A DNA stretch of 64,000 bases from Desulfosporosinus hippei DSM 8344 (GCF_900100785.1 NZ_FNCP01000019.1:29532-93531); one strand, 5' to 3'; counted from the stretch's first letter, positions 34,842 to 43,117 are shown. Notes: a model not told the origin generated them from the letters alone. A program made the numbers and translations.

Positions 34842-35474
34842 ATGACAAAGATCGCTGAAGTAAAGGCTAAGGTAGAGGCTGGAAAGGCTAAACTTGTTCC
34901 GGCTTTAGTACAGGAAGCAATTGATGAAGGAAATGCAGCAGGAGATATTCTCCAGGCTATGATTGACTCTATGAGTGTGGTAGGTGACAAATTTTCGGCA
35001 GGAGAAGTATTTGTCCCTGAAATGCTAATGGCTGCTAAAGCTATGTCCAAGGGAGTCGATGTACTCAAACCTCTTCTCACAGGGACGAGCACCTCTTCTT
35101 TAGGAACTTGTGTTATAGGTACAGTTCAAGGTGATCTTCACGATATCGGTAAAAACCTTGTTTCCATGATGATCGAAAGTGCTGGATTTAAAGTACTGGA
35201 TCTGGGTGTAGACGTTTCCGCAGAAAAGTTTTTGAATGCTGTTAAAGAGAATGTAGGTGTTACCATTGTAGCATTATCGGGGCTGCTTACAACTACACTG
35301 CCGGCGATGAAAGAGACCGTTCAATCCCTGAAATCTAGTGGGTTAGCAGGATTCAAGGTTATCGTTGGCGGTGCGCCTGTAAGCCAGGAGATGGCGGATG
35401 CAATCGGAGCAGATGGTTTCGCTCCAGATGCAGGGAGTGCTGCTGTAAAAGCCAAAGAACTGGTAAGTGCTTGA
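34842..35474 (+). CDS. Corrinoid (methyl carrier) protein
   Basis: ATG 34842 follows AAGGAGG. The 210-residue protein has the helical cap domain (LVPALVQEAIDEGNAAGDIL, FSAGEVFVPEMLMAAKAM) and the cobalamin-binding Rossmann domain with GDLHDIGKNLV (the Asp-x-His-x-x-Gly motif that supplies the lower His ligand) and VIVGGAPVS. It shuttles methyl groups as methyl-Co(III) between the two methyltransferases encoded on either side. The corrinoid reductive activator is not encoded here. Confidence 0.92.
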   Translation: MTKIAEVKAKVEAGKAKLVPALVQEAIDEGNAAGDILQAMIDSMSVVGDKFSAGEVFVPEMLMAAKAMSKGVDVLKPLLTGTSTSSLGTCVIGTVQGDLHDIGKNLVSMMIESAGFKVLDLGVDVSAEKFLNAVKENVGVTIVALSGLLTTTLPAMKETVQSLKSSGLAGFKVIVGGAPVSQEMADAIGADGFAPDAGSAAVKAKELVSA

Positions 35475-35528
35475 AATGACATATTGGCTTAGGTTATGCT
35501 TGAACTAAATTAAAGGAGGCCGAAAAGG

Positions 35529-36506
35529 ATGTTAACGAAAAGGCAGAATTTATTGGAGACCATCAAAGGTGGAAATCCGGATCGATTTGTAAATCAGTAC
35601 GAATTTATGGATATTATCCTGGAAGTCCCGGTACAACTGATGTGTCCACCAGGCTCAGAGTTCAAGAATAGTTGGGGGATTACTTTCAGATGGCCGGAAG
35701 GTCAGCTCGGCCAGTTTCCGGTGCATGATGATGAACACAAGGTCTTGAAGGATATCACTGAGTGGAGAAAATACGTTAAAGCTCCGGTCATTGATAATTC
35801 TGACGAAGCTTGGGCGGCAGCTGTAGCCCATGCCAATTCAATTGATCGCAATGAACAATTTGTAACCGCTTTCGTCGCCCCCGGTGTCTTTGAAATGTGT
35901 CATCACCTGATGAGTATGGAAGATGCCTTAATGGCACTCTATGAAGAACCGGAAGCAATGCATGAGCTTATCGATTATCTTACGGAAGCTGAGCTAAATT
36001 ATGCAAAAATCCTGATCGATCGTCTCCATCCGGATGCGCTTTTCCATCATGACGACTGGGGCAGCCAAAAATCATCCTTCATTTCACCGGCCATGTTTGA
36101 AGAGTTCTATTTGCCCGCTTATAAGAAAATCTATGCCTTTTACAAAGCCAATGGTGTCGAGTTGATCGTTCATCACAGCGATTCCTATGCGGCTAACTTG
36201 GTTCCCTATATGATCGAAATGGGAATTGATATCTGGCAGGGAGTTATGACAACTAACAACACACCAGAATTGATCAAAAAATATGGGGGCCAAATCAGCT
36301 TTATGGGAGATATCGACAGCGGCGTTGTTGATTTTCCGGGGTGGACACCAGAAATCGTGGCCAAAGAAGTGGAGAGGGCCTGCAAAAACTGTGGGAAGTT
36401 ATACTTCATTCCTAATTTAACTCAAGGTTTGAATTTTAGTTCCTTCCCTGGCGTATATGACTCTGCAAGTGAAGCGATTGACAAAATGAGTAAAGAAATG
36501 TTCTAG
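35529..36506 (+). CDS. UroD-family methyltransferase (MT I, O-demethylase type)
   Basis: ATG 35529 follows AAAGGAGG. The 325-residue protein belongs to the uroporphyrinogen decarboxylase superfamily. It has the metal-site style segments LFHHDDWGSQKS and LIVHHSDSYAANLVPYMIEM, FMGDIDSG and a C-terminal NLTQG. Within this family MtvB/OdmB-type proteins demethylate phenyl methyl ethers such as vanillate and pass the methyl to a corrinoid protein. The operon order (MT II, corrinoid protein, MT I) and the divergent PucR support this over a true haem-pathway HemE. The substrate is inferred. Confidence 0.8.
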   Translation: MLTKRQNLLETIKGGNPDRFVNQYEFMDIILEVPVQLMCPPGSEFKNSWGITFRWPEGQLGQFPVHDDEHKVLKDITEWRKYVKAPVIDNSDEAWAAAVAHANSIDRNEQFVTAFVAPGVFEMCHHLMSMEDALMALYEEPEAMHELIDYLTEAELNYAKILIDRLHPDALFHHDDWGSQKSSFISPAMFEEFYLPAYKKIYAFYKANGVELIVHHSDSYAANLVPYMIEMGIDIWQGVMTTNNTPELIKKYGGQISFMGDIDSGVVDFPGWTPEIVAKEVERACKNCGKLYFIPNLTQGLNFSSFPGVYDSASEAIDKMSKEMF

Positions 36507-36514
36507 AAAACGAA

Positions 36515-36548
36515 AGACCTCCGAGGTACGTCTTCGGAGGTCTTAGTT
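36515..36548 (+). terminator. Terminator of the methyltransferase operon
   Basis: AAGACCTCCGA (36515-36525) pairs with TCGGAGGTCTT (36534-36544), followed by AGTT. The stem is strong and the T-run is weak. Confidence 0.7.
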
Positions 36549-36607
36549 GCCAGCCCGGTAAGGAATTGATGTTTAAACCGATGCTTTAGTTCAAAGGAGT
36601 TGAATGT

Positions 36608-37165
36608 ATGAGCTCAGGCATAGATAATCTGATGTCTTTGCTTAAGTCTCTGGGTGTGAATCAATCAGCTATTGTTGCAGTGGAAGATGTTCAATTTAAT
36701 GAAGACTTTAGAAAACAATGCGAGCAAAACTCATGTGGAAGTTATAATAAGAACCGGATGTGTCCCCCAGCGGTGGGTTCCATTGAAGAGTTAAAGCTGA
36801 AAGCATTAAAGTTCAAACTTGGGCTATTATTTCAGACGGTGTATCAACTCGAAGATTCTTTTGACTACGAAGGTATGCAAGAGGGCATCGAAAAGCATAC
36901 AAAGATATTAAGACAGGTAATAGACAATATTAAGGGAACAGGCGTTTTCACGGAATTCCTCCCTCTGAATGTTGGACCGTGTACTTTTTGTAGCCGCTGT
37001 GCTTTTCTTGACAGTCAGGAGTGCCGTTTTCCTGAAGAAGCTATTTCCTCCGTCGAGGCCTACGGGATAGATGTCATGGCCTTAGAGAAGAGTTGTGGGA
37101 TGTCCTATAATAACGGCAAAGATACTATTTCATGCATCAGCCTTATTTTGTTCAACCAGGATTAG
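36608..37165 (+). CDS. DUF2284-family metal-binding protein
   Basis: ATG 36608 follows AAAGGAG. The 185-residue protein shows the DUF2284 cysteines: CEQNSCGSYNKNRMCPPAVG near residue 38, CTFCSRCAFLDSQECRFPEE near residue 123, and a late CGMSYNNG. The pattern suggests one or two iron-sulfur clusters. Such proteins often sit beside corrinoid methyltransferases in anaerobes, which fits its place right behind the operon, although a terminator stands between them. A reductase or activator role is possible but unproven. Confidence 0.8.
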   Translation: MSSGIDNLMSLLKSLGVNQSAIVAVEDVQFNEDFRKQCEQNSCGSYNKNRMCPPAVGSIEELKLKALKFKLGLLFQTVYQLEDSFDYEGMQEGIEKHTKILRQVIDNIKGTGVFTEFLPLNVGPCTFCSRCAFLDSQECRFPEEAISSVEAYGIDVMALEKSCGMSYNNGKDTISCISLILFNQD

Positions 37166-37242
37166 TTTATGAGAAAAATTGCTAACTATTATTTTTGCGG
37201 GCTGAGCTCCATAAAGGAGTTTTTACCTCCTTCATGCCTAAT

Positions 37243-37264
37243 CCTCAATTGAGGGTTTTTTATT
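37243..37264 (+). terminator. Terminator after the DUF2284 gene
   Basis: CCTCAATTGAGG is a self-complementary stem with a minimal loop, followed by GTTTTTTATTT. Confidence 0.7.
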
Positions 37265-37318
37265 TAGAATGTAATCGGTTTCTATTCCTAACAATTTAAG
37301 AACAAATGGAATTAGATT

Positions 37319-37358
37319 CTAGCCTCTAATCTTAAGATATTAGAGGCTAGTGCTTTTT
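37319..37358 (+). terminator. Second strong hairpin with T-run
   Basis: CTAGCCTCTAAT (37319-37330) pairs with ATTAGAGGCTAG (37339-37350), followed by TGCTTTTT. No gene ends just before it. Confidence 0.7.
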
Positions 37359-37533
37359 GAAGTAGTGTTTAGTTTCCGAATGGGTTGTCCCTTGTCCACT
37401 AAGTTGGATGGCGATCGTTGCCGCGCTTTGAGCAGCTCCATGAGTTTAAATAACATTATTAGTTAAACACAATTAGAGCATAATAAACCTGGATTATAAT
37501 CGATTTAATAATTATTCAATGGAGGTGAACATT

Positions 37534-37647
37534 GTGTCAGGTCACAAATTTAATCCTGAAAATCGAAAAAAACTAACTGGCAAAGAACGGGAACGAATTT
37601 TGCCAACAGCTCAAGTCAGTCGTGGCAATGGTCAGAAAATTTCATAG
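37534..37647 (+). pseudogene. N-terminal fragment of a SAM-methyltransferase gene
   Basis: GTG 37534 lies six bases behind GGAGGTGA and opens 37 codons: SGHKFNPENRKKLTGKERER, then ILPTAQVSRGNGQKIS and a stop. The opening HKFNPEN..KL..ER..ILP is, as far as I recall, the usual start of a group of Firmicute class I methyltransferases whose SAM motif begins about 15 residues further on. Here the frame ends before that motif and no continuation is visible in any frame. It is either a remnant whose body was deleted, or a small protein kept for itself. Confidence 0.5.
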
Positions 37648-37724
37648 GAGTTGAGTACAGCAAGATTTCCTAACAGGATATAAGTATGAGTTCTTGAATT
37701 GCTATACGTGCTTACTACTTAGTC

Positions 37725-39110
37725 TTAATCGGCATTTTGCTGAGCCATTATACTCCGGTGTGATGGGAGTAAAATGCTGATTAGCAAAGTTGCAATTGAA
37801 ATAGCGAACACCAAGATAAAGACTACGTGCAAGCCTTGGGCCATACCGCTTTGGTTCATGGTATTATTGAAGACAGTACCAAACACAGCAACGCCTACCG
37901 TTTGTCCCAGCGATCGCGAAAAAGTATTGGAGGCAGTAGCCGCACCGCGTAAATTCCAACCGACAGCTGACTGGACTAGAACGGTTAAAGGAGTAAAAGA
38001 GCACCCCATCCCAAAGCCTATGACAACCATGACCCCAACGAAATACCAATAAGGGGAACCCGTGTGGACAAGTAGCAGCCAGGCTGAACCTGCCATAATT
38101 AGCACTGCACCGAATACAGCTGTAGCTTTTGAGCCGATTCTGTACATAAACTGCCCTGCCAACGTTGATGCCAGCGGCCAAGCGAATGACATGGGCATCA
38201 GCGTTAGTCCGGAACTAGTGGCGCTATGGCCAAGTAGTGTCTGTATCCAGATAGGCAAATATACATTGACGCCAATCAATACACCACTGGCCACAAAGCC
38301 CACAGCATTGGATACAGCAATAACTGGTATCTTAAAGAGTGATAGCGGAAGCATGGGTTCCTTCGTCTTAGTCTCCACATAGAGAAAGGCTGTCAGAAAA
38401 GCAACTGCGGCAGTAAATAATGAGATGATCTCTACGGAATCCCAGGCATATACTTGTCCCCCACTAATTAAGGCGAAGAGAAGTGAGCTCATAGAAAGGG
38501 TAAACAGTGCTGCTCCCCAATAATCAATAATTTTTTTTGATTTTTCAAGGGGTGTTTCGTGCAGAAAACTAAGTACTAAGAAAATCGCCACCATCCCAAT
38601 CGGGACGTTAATATAAAAAATCCAGCGCCATGAGATGTGATCAACAAAGAGGCCGCCTATTAAAGGTCCAAGCAATCCGGCAACGCCCCAAACTGAGCTA
38701 AAGACGCCTTGCATTTTTGCACGGGCTTCTCCCGGATAGAGATCGGCAATAATTGTAAAGGTCAGCGGCATCACGGCACCGGCGCCGAGACCTTGAAATC
38801 CACGAAATATAATTAGTTGATACATTGTCTGTGCCATACCGGAAACCATGGAACCGATGACAAAAAGTACTATCCCGAAGATAAAAATGGACTTTCTGCC
38901 GAATAAATCAGCAAGTTTTCCATAAATCGGAGTGGTTACCGATGATGTAAGTAGATAAATAGCAAAAACCCAACTAAGTAGATTCAAGCCGCCCAGTTGT
39001 TCAACAATGTGCGGCATAGCGGTAGTAACGATAGTCGTATCGATAGCAACCAGTAAAATTGATACAAGCATCGCAGTTGTGACCATTTTGCGCTGTGTTG
39101 TTTTCTCCAT
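37725..39110 (-). CDS. MFS drug exporter, DHA2 (EmrB/QacA) family, 14-span
   Basis: The 461-residue protein has fourteen hydrophobic segments and the DHA2 signatures: LVAIDTTIVTTAMPHI in the first helix (motif D1), GKLADLFGRKSIFIFGIVLF (motif A) and GAVMPLTFTIIADLYPGEAR, with GVAGLLGPLIGG (motif C). It should export lipophilic cations or drugs using the proton gradient. ATG 39110 lies behind AGAGGAG at a rather long spacing. No adjacent regulator is evident. Remnants of an ABC-2 exporter lie on the other side of its promoter. Confidence 0.9.
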   Translation of the reverse strand: MEKTTQRKMVTTAMLVSILLVAIDTTIVTTAMPHIVEQLGGLNLLSWVFAIYLLTSSVTTPIYGKLADLFGRKSIFIFGIVLFVIGSMVSGMAQTMYQLIIFRGFQGLGAGAVMPLTFTIIADLYPGEARAKMQGVFSSVWGVAGLLGPLIGGLFVDHISWRWIFYINVPIGMVAIFLVLSFLHETPLEKSKKIIDYWGAALFTLSMSSLLFALISGGQVYAWDSVEIISLFTAAVAFLTAFLYVETKTKEPMLPLSLFKIPVIAVSNAVGFVASGVLIGVNVYLPIWIQTLLGHSATSSGLTLMPMSFAWPLASTLAGQFMYRIGSKATAVFGAVLIMAGSAWLLLVHTGSPYWYFVGVMVVIGFGMGCSFTPLTVLVQSAVGWNLRGAATASNTFSRSLGQTVGVAVFGTVFNNTMNQSGMAQGLHVVFILVFAISIATLLISILLPSHRSIMAQQNAD

Positions 39111-39353
39111 TAATCAATAATCTCCTCTAAAATTATTAGCAGTGTAATTATTATTACTTTCGAAATTATACCACTTCCTATGTATGTAACATAATCTGAT
39201 GTTCAGTAAATATCTGTACTTAAGTTCAGACCCTTAGTTACGAAGAACAACCGACTGATTATAGATTTAGTGCTAATAGGCTGATTAGTCATTCATGACC
39301 AATGGTTAAGAATCCTCAAATTTTCTAACGGTAAATTTGTTGTGAGGTAGAAA

Positions 39354-39593
39354 ATGATCGGAAAATTAAGGATGTATGGAGTCTTTACTCGTAAATCTTT
39401 TCAAAGGGCAGCAGCTTATCGTTTTGATGCTTGGACAAGAATTCTCGGCAATGTAATGATGCTCTTCATGTGGGGGTTTGTTTGGTATGCACTTTATCAC
39501 GGAAAAAGGGTCAATAGAAAGTGTAACCTTCCATTCGATGTTGAGCTATATCTTAGTAAGCCAAGCCCTTCAGGGAATTCATGGACACAGTGA
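39354..39593 (+). pseudogene. Internally deleted ABC-2 transporter permease
   Basis: The 79-codon frame starts like a COG4587/DUF990-type ABC-2 permease (LRMYGVFTRKSFQRAAAYRF, then a first membrane helix VMMLFMWGFVWYALYHGK). It then jumps to a FDVELYLSKPSPSG-type segment, which in intact permeases lies much later than residue 60, and stops. Intact permeases are about 260 residues with six helices. A deletion has removed most of the gene. Confidence 0.6.
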
Positions 39594-39604
39594 GTGCAGC
39601 TTAA

Positions 39605-39715
39605 TTGATTAGCCAGATCTCGGAGAACTATGAAATTAAGGATTTATCAATCCAAGACCCAGAAATTGAGGTCATGATTCGTAACATTTATGAAACTGGA
39701 ATCACCATAGTCTAG
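39605..39715 (+). pseudogene. C-terminal remnant of an ABC transporter ATPase
   Basis: This frame encodes ISQISENYEIKDLSIQDPEI followed by an EVMIRNIYETG segment and a stop. The 'IKDLSIQDPEIE..IR.IY' ending is the common C-terminus of ABC-2-type drug-export ATPases. The Walker motifs are gone. Together with the broken permease just upstream it marks a decayed exporter. Confidence 0.6.
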
Positions 39716-39820
39716 GAATTGCTATATAGTACTAGTGTTAGTACTTTCAAGTAATCCCGAATCTGAACAGGAATTGCTAAAGGCCAGAGTAATAGTCATG
39801 TCAACGAGTAGAAAGAGGCC

Positions 39821-39844
39821 AAATGGTGCACCGGTGCACCATTT
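39821..39844. repeat. Perfect 24-bp palindrome
   Basis: AAATGGTGCACC is followed at once by its exact complement GGTGCACCATTT with no loop. The lack of a loop favours a protein-binding site or relic of an insertion over an RNA hairpin, although TTTT follows a few bases later. It is between the ABC remnants and the repeat-protein gene. Confidence 0.6.
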
Positions 39845-39895
39845 GATTTTACTCTAAGTGCACGGTGTTTGACACAAGAAAAAAGCTCCTTAAGG

Positions 39896-39930
39896 AAGCA
39901 AGTCAGCTAGGATGACTGGCTTTTTTTTAC
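39896..39930 (+). terminator. Terminator before the repeat-protein gene
   Basis: AAGCAAGTCA and TGACTGGCTT pair with one mismatch and are followed by T8. Confidence 0.7.
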
Positions 39931-40062
39931 CTACAGTGATTGATTGCCAATTTGTGATTGCGAGAGTTTAATAGATTTGTCCTGAAGGTTAAATTTCTAA
40001 GTACTTATTTCGAAGTGACAAGCATAGGTTATTTACAAGGTATTAACTGGAGGTGGATGATT

Positions 40063-43000
40063 TTGGAGACTTATTTTCATAATGATCCCCGAATTAGAAA
40101 GTGGATTAATCAAATCATTGAGAGGATCTTTACCGTCTGTATATTAAAAGGGGTGGATTCAGAAGAAGAATTTCAAAGAGGATGTCAGATCGTTATAAAG
40201 CTTATATTATTATTAAAGAATACTCCAACCCTCCCATCCGAATTGTTAGAGGATGGTGTTAAGCAACTTCTACAACAACAGCTTCCTGATGTACGTGTTA
40301 TTAATAACTTTCCTGAATTTCACAACATTATGGAAAAAATGTTACGTGAGGGGATAATGAAAGCCACTGAAATTCATAACCAAGAGTCAATAGAAAGTAT
40401 TAACAAAACAGTTTATGCAACAGATATTCAAATTCAATCTCATCGCTTGGATCATTCTGCTGTTTCAATAACCCACACTGACATAATGGCAACAAAATTG
40501 GAAAAGCAAGCGGAAGCAGATGCCCAGGCTTTAGCAGGGGCACGAGAACAAGTTAAGGCTTATGCCCTAGCAGAAGCTAAGGCTAAATCCGAATCAGAGA
40601 CACTTAGAGAGACACTCGCGCAAGTTGAAGCCCAAGCAAGATTGGATGCAGCAGCACTCAATGAGAAACTTGCGCAGGTTGAAGCTGAAGCAAGAGCGGA
40701 AGCTGAGGCACTCAATGAGACTCTTATCCAAGTTAAAACTCAAGCGAGAACCGAAGTAGCGTCACTTGCAGAGAGACTTATCCAAGTCGAAGCTCAAGCG
40801 AAAGCGGATGCAGAGAAGTTAGCAGAGGTGCTTGCCAAGGCGGAAAAACAAGCGGAGGCGGATGCCCAGGCGCTAGCGGAGGCACGAGCACAAACAGAGA
40901 CTCGTGCCCAAGGGGAAGACCATGCAAAAGCAGCAGCTGCGTTACTTAGTGATAAACTTGCCCAAGTCGAAGCTCAAGCGAAAGCGGATGCAGAGAAGTT
41001 AGCAGAGGTGCTTGCCAAGGCGGAAAAACAAGCGGAGGCGGATGCCCAGGCGCTAGCGGAGGCACGAGCACAAACAGAGACTCGTGCCCAAGGGGAAGAA
41101 CATGCAAAAGCAGCAGCTGCGTTACTTAGTGAGAAACTTGCCCAAGTCGAAGCTCAAGCGAAAGCGGATGCAAAAAAGTTAGCAGAGGTGCTTGCCAAGG
41201 CGGAAAAACAAGCGGAGGAAGATGCCCAGGCGCTAGCGGAGGCACGAGCACAAACAGAGACTCGTGCCCAAGGGGAAGAACATGCAAAAGCAGCAGCTGC
41301 GTCACTTAGTGATAAACTTGCCCAAGTTGAAGTTCAAGCAAGAGCGGAAGCTGAGGCACTCAATGAGACTCTTGTCCAGGTTAAAACTCAAGCGAAAGCG
41401 GAAGTAGCAGCACTCACAGAGAAATTTATCCAAGTCGAAGCTCAAGCGAAAGCGGATGCAGAGAAGTTAGCAGAGGCTCTTACCAAGGCCGAAAAACAAG
41501 CGGAGGCGGATGCCCAGGCGCTCGCGGAGGCACGAACACAAATAGAGACTCATGCCCAAGGGGAAGAACAAGCAAAAGCAGCAGCTGCGTCACTTAGTGA
41601 GAAACTTGCCCAAGTTGAAGTTCAAGCAAGAGCGGAAGCTGAGGCACTCAATGAGACTCTTGTCCAGGTTAAAACTCAAGCGAAAGCTGAAGTAGCGGCG
41701 CTCACAGAGAAATTTATCCAAGTCGAAGCTCAAGCGAAAGCGGATGAACAGAAGTTCGCAGAGGCTCTTACCAAGGCCGAAAAACAAGCAGAGGCGGATG
41801 CTCAGGCGCTAGCGGAGGCACGAGCACAAATAGAGACTCATGCCCAAGGGGAAGAACAAGCAAAAGCAGCAGCAGCGTCACTTAGTGATAAACTTGCCCA
41901 AGTTGAAGTTCAAGCAAGAGCGGAAGCTGAGGCACTCAATGAGACTCTTGTGCAGGTTAAAACTCAAGCGAAAGCGGAAGTAGCAGCACTCACAGAGAAA
42001 TTTATCCAAGTCGAAGCTCAAGCGAAAGCGGATGCAGAGAAGTTAGCAGAGGCTCTTACCAAGGCCGAAAAACAAGCGGAGGCGGATGCCCCGGCGCTAG
42101 CGGAGGCACGAGCACAAATAGAGACTCATGCCCAAGAGGAAGAACAAGCAAAAGCAGCAGCTGCGTCACTTAGTGAGAAACTTGCCCAAGTTGAAGTTCA
42201 AGCAAGAGCGGAAGCTGAGGCACTCAATGAGACTCTTGTCCAGGTTAAAACTCATGCGAAAGCTGAAGTAGCAGCGCTCACAGAGAAATTTATCCAAGTC
42301 GAAGCTCAAGCGAAAGCGGATGAACAGAAGTTCGCAGAGGTGCTTGCCAAGGCCGAAAAACAAGCAGAGGCGGATGCTCAGGCGCTAGCAGAGGCACGAG
42401 CACAAATAGAGACTCATGCCCAAGAGGAAGAACAAGCAAAAGCAGCAGCTGCGTCACTTAGTGATAAACTTGCGCAGGTTGAAGCCCAAGCAAGAGCGAA
42501 AGCTGAGATGCTTACAAAGAAACTTGCCCAAGTCGAAGCCCGAGCGAAAGCGGATGCCCAGAAGTTTTCGGAGGCTCTTGCTCAGATAGATACAAAGTTA
42601 GAAGTAATAAATAGGATAGAACGCTTTGGACTGAGTGAACCCATGTCTCCGTCAAAGGATTATTTCCTAGAACCTTGTAGTAAGACTGATAAGCTTTTCG
42701 ATGTTGTAAATAACCTACAACCTGATGAAAATATAAAAGTCCCTGCATTATTAACATCCATTAACTCCAAAATTTCCCAATTATCCAGCACTTCTATAGT
42801 TCCTAAGCAGGCAGATACTCTTAGACATGTTCTAAGCAACATCTTTCCAAAAGGGACAGTGTATTGGAATAAAAGAATAATGGGCAAGACATTTCTGGCC
42901 CAAGTTGAAGATATCTTGATTTGCTTGGATGATCCAGAGCATCCAAAAGATCTTAATCAATTTAATTCGGATGGCTGGAAGGTACTGGTTTTTAATAATG

Positions 43001-43080
43001 AAGATTTATTATTTCCTCGCAGATTGGAAAGACGAATCAGACAGACTCAGCGTTTAGGAAAAATATCGATAAATGTATAG
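40063..43080 (+). CDS. Large Ala/Glu-rich coiled-coil repeat protein
   Basis: I place the start at TTG 40063, nine bases behind GGAGG. ATG 40057 is too close to it, and TTG 39958 has no site. The product has about 1005 residues. Residues 1-140 are non-repetitive and helical (NDPRIRKWINQIIERIFTVC). Then about 690 residues of near-perfect repeats follow (for example KAEKQAEADAQALAEAR) with an 11-residue-like Ala/Lys/Glu periodicity typical of long coiled coils. The last 170 residues form a distinct domain (GKTFLAQVEDILICLDD, DGWKVLVFNNEDLLFPRRLE). No signal peptide or membrane segment is seen. The function is unknown, and a cytoskeletal, scaffold or DNA-associated role is possible. Confidence 0.75.
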   Translation: METYFHNDPRIRKWINQIIERIFTVCILKGVDSEEEFQRGCQIVIKLILLLKNTPTLPSELLEDGVKQLLQQQLPDVRVINNFPEFHNIMEKMLREGIMKATEIHNQESIESINKTVYATDIQIQSHRLDHSAVSITHTDIMATKLEKQAEADAQALAGAREQVKAYALAEAKAKSESETLRETLAQVEAQARLDAAALNEKLAQVEAEARAEAEALNETLIQVKTQARTEVASLAERLIQVEAQAKADAEKLAEVLAKAEKQAEADAQALAEARAQTETRAQGEDHAKAAAALLSDKLAQVEAQAKADAEKLAEVLAKAEKQAEADAQALAEARAQTETRAQGEEHAKAAAALLSEKLAQVEAQAKADAKKLAEVLAKAEKQAEEDAQALAEARAQTETRAQGEEHAKAAAASLSDKLAQVEVQARAEAEALNETLVQVKTQAKAEVAALTEKFIQVEAQAKADAEKLAEALTKAEKQAEADAQALAEARTQIETHAQGEEQAKAAAASLSEKLAQVEVQARAEAEALNETLVQVKTQAKAEVAALTEKFIQVEAQAKADEQKFAEALTKAEKQAEADAQALAEARAQIETHAQGEEQAKAAAASLSDKLAQVEVQARAEAEALNETLVQVKTQAKAEVAALTEKFIQVEAQAKADAEKLAEALTKAEKQAEADAPALAEARAQIETHAQEEEQAKAAAASLSEKLAQVEVQARAEAEALNETLVQVKTHAKAEVAALTEKFIQVEAQAKADEQKFAEVLAKAEKQAEADAQALAEARAQIETHAQEEEQAKAAAASLSDKLAQVEAQARAKAEMLTKKLAQVEARAKADAQKFSEALAQIDTKLEVINRIERFGLSEPMSPSKDYFLEPCSKTDKLFDVVNNLQPDENIKVPALLTSINSKISQLSSTSIVPKQADTLRHVLSNIFPKGTVYWNKRIMGKTFLAQVEDILICLDDPEHPKDLNQFNSDGWKVLVFNNEDLLFPRRLERRIRQTQRLGKISINV
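40777..41316 (+). repeat. Three tandem 180-bp coding repeats
   Basis: The period is exactly 180 bp (60 codons), with units starting at 40777, 40957 and 41137. Long stretches are identical, for example AAAGCGGATGCAGAGAAGTT at 40801 and 40981. Confidence 0.9.
41317..42468 (+). repeat. Four tandem 288-bp coding repeats forming two 576-bp dimers
   Basis: Units of 96 codons start at 41317, 41605, 41893 and 42181. Each is the 180-bp unit with 108 bp added (the ALNETLVQVKTQAKAEVAAL region). Units 1 and 3 share KADAEKL and LSEK. Units 2 and 4 share KADEQKF and LSDK. The array therefore grew by duplication of a two-unit block. Confidence 0.9.
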
Positions 43081-43117
43081 TAAAGTTTCTAGCATCTTCT
43101 GAGTTGCAGGCACAAAA

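Larger units (their letters stand above)
37166..37724 (+). other. Gene-poor stretch with two terminators and a truncated methyltransferase start
   Basis: This 559-base region contains terminators at 37243 and 37319, an AT-rich stretch, and the short reading frame at 37534-37647. Two in-frame stops and the lack of long frames argue against any other gene. Confidence 0.6.

Noticed and set aside
35529..36506. Haem-biosynthetic uroporphyrinogen decarboxylase (HemE)
   Set aside because: The operon with corrinoid protein and pterin methyltransferase, and the lack of haem genes, favour a UroD-type methyltransferase.
41590..42363. Two antisense open frames with the same spacing (65 codons each) inside the repeat-protein gene
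   Set aside because: They are shadow frames of the 576-bp repeat dimer, which is why they are identical copies. They have no ribosome binding sites.
40777..42468. Regular repeats that might suggest a CRISPR array
   Set aside because: The periods are 180 and 288 bp, in frame and fully coding, with no repeat-spacer structure.
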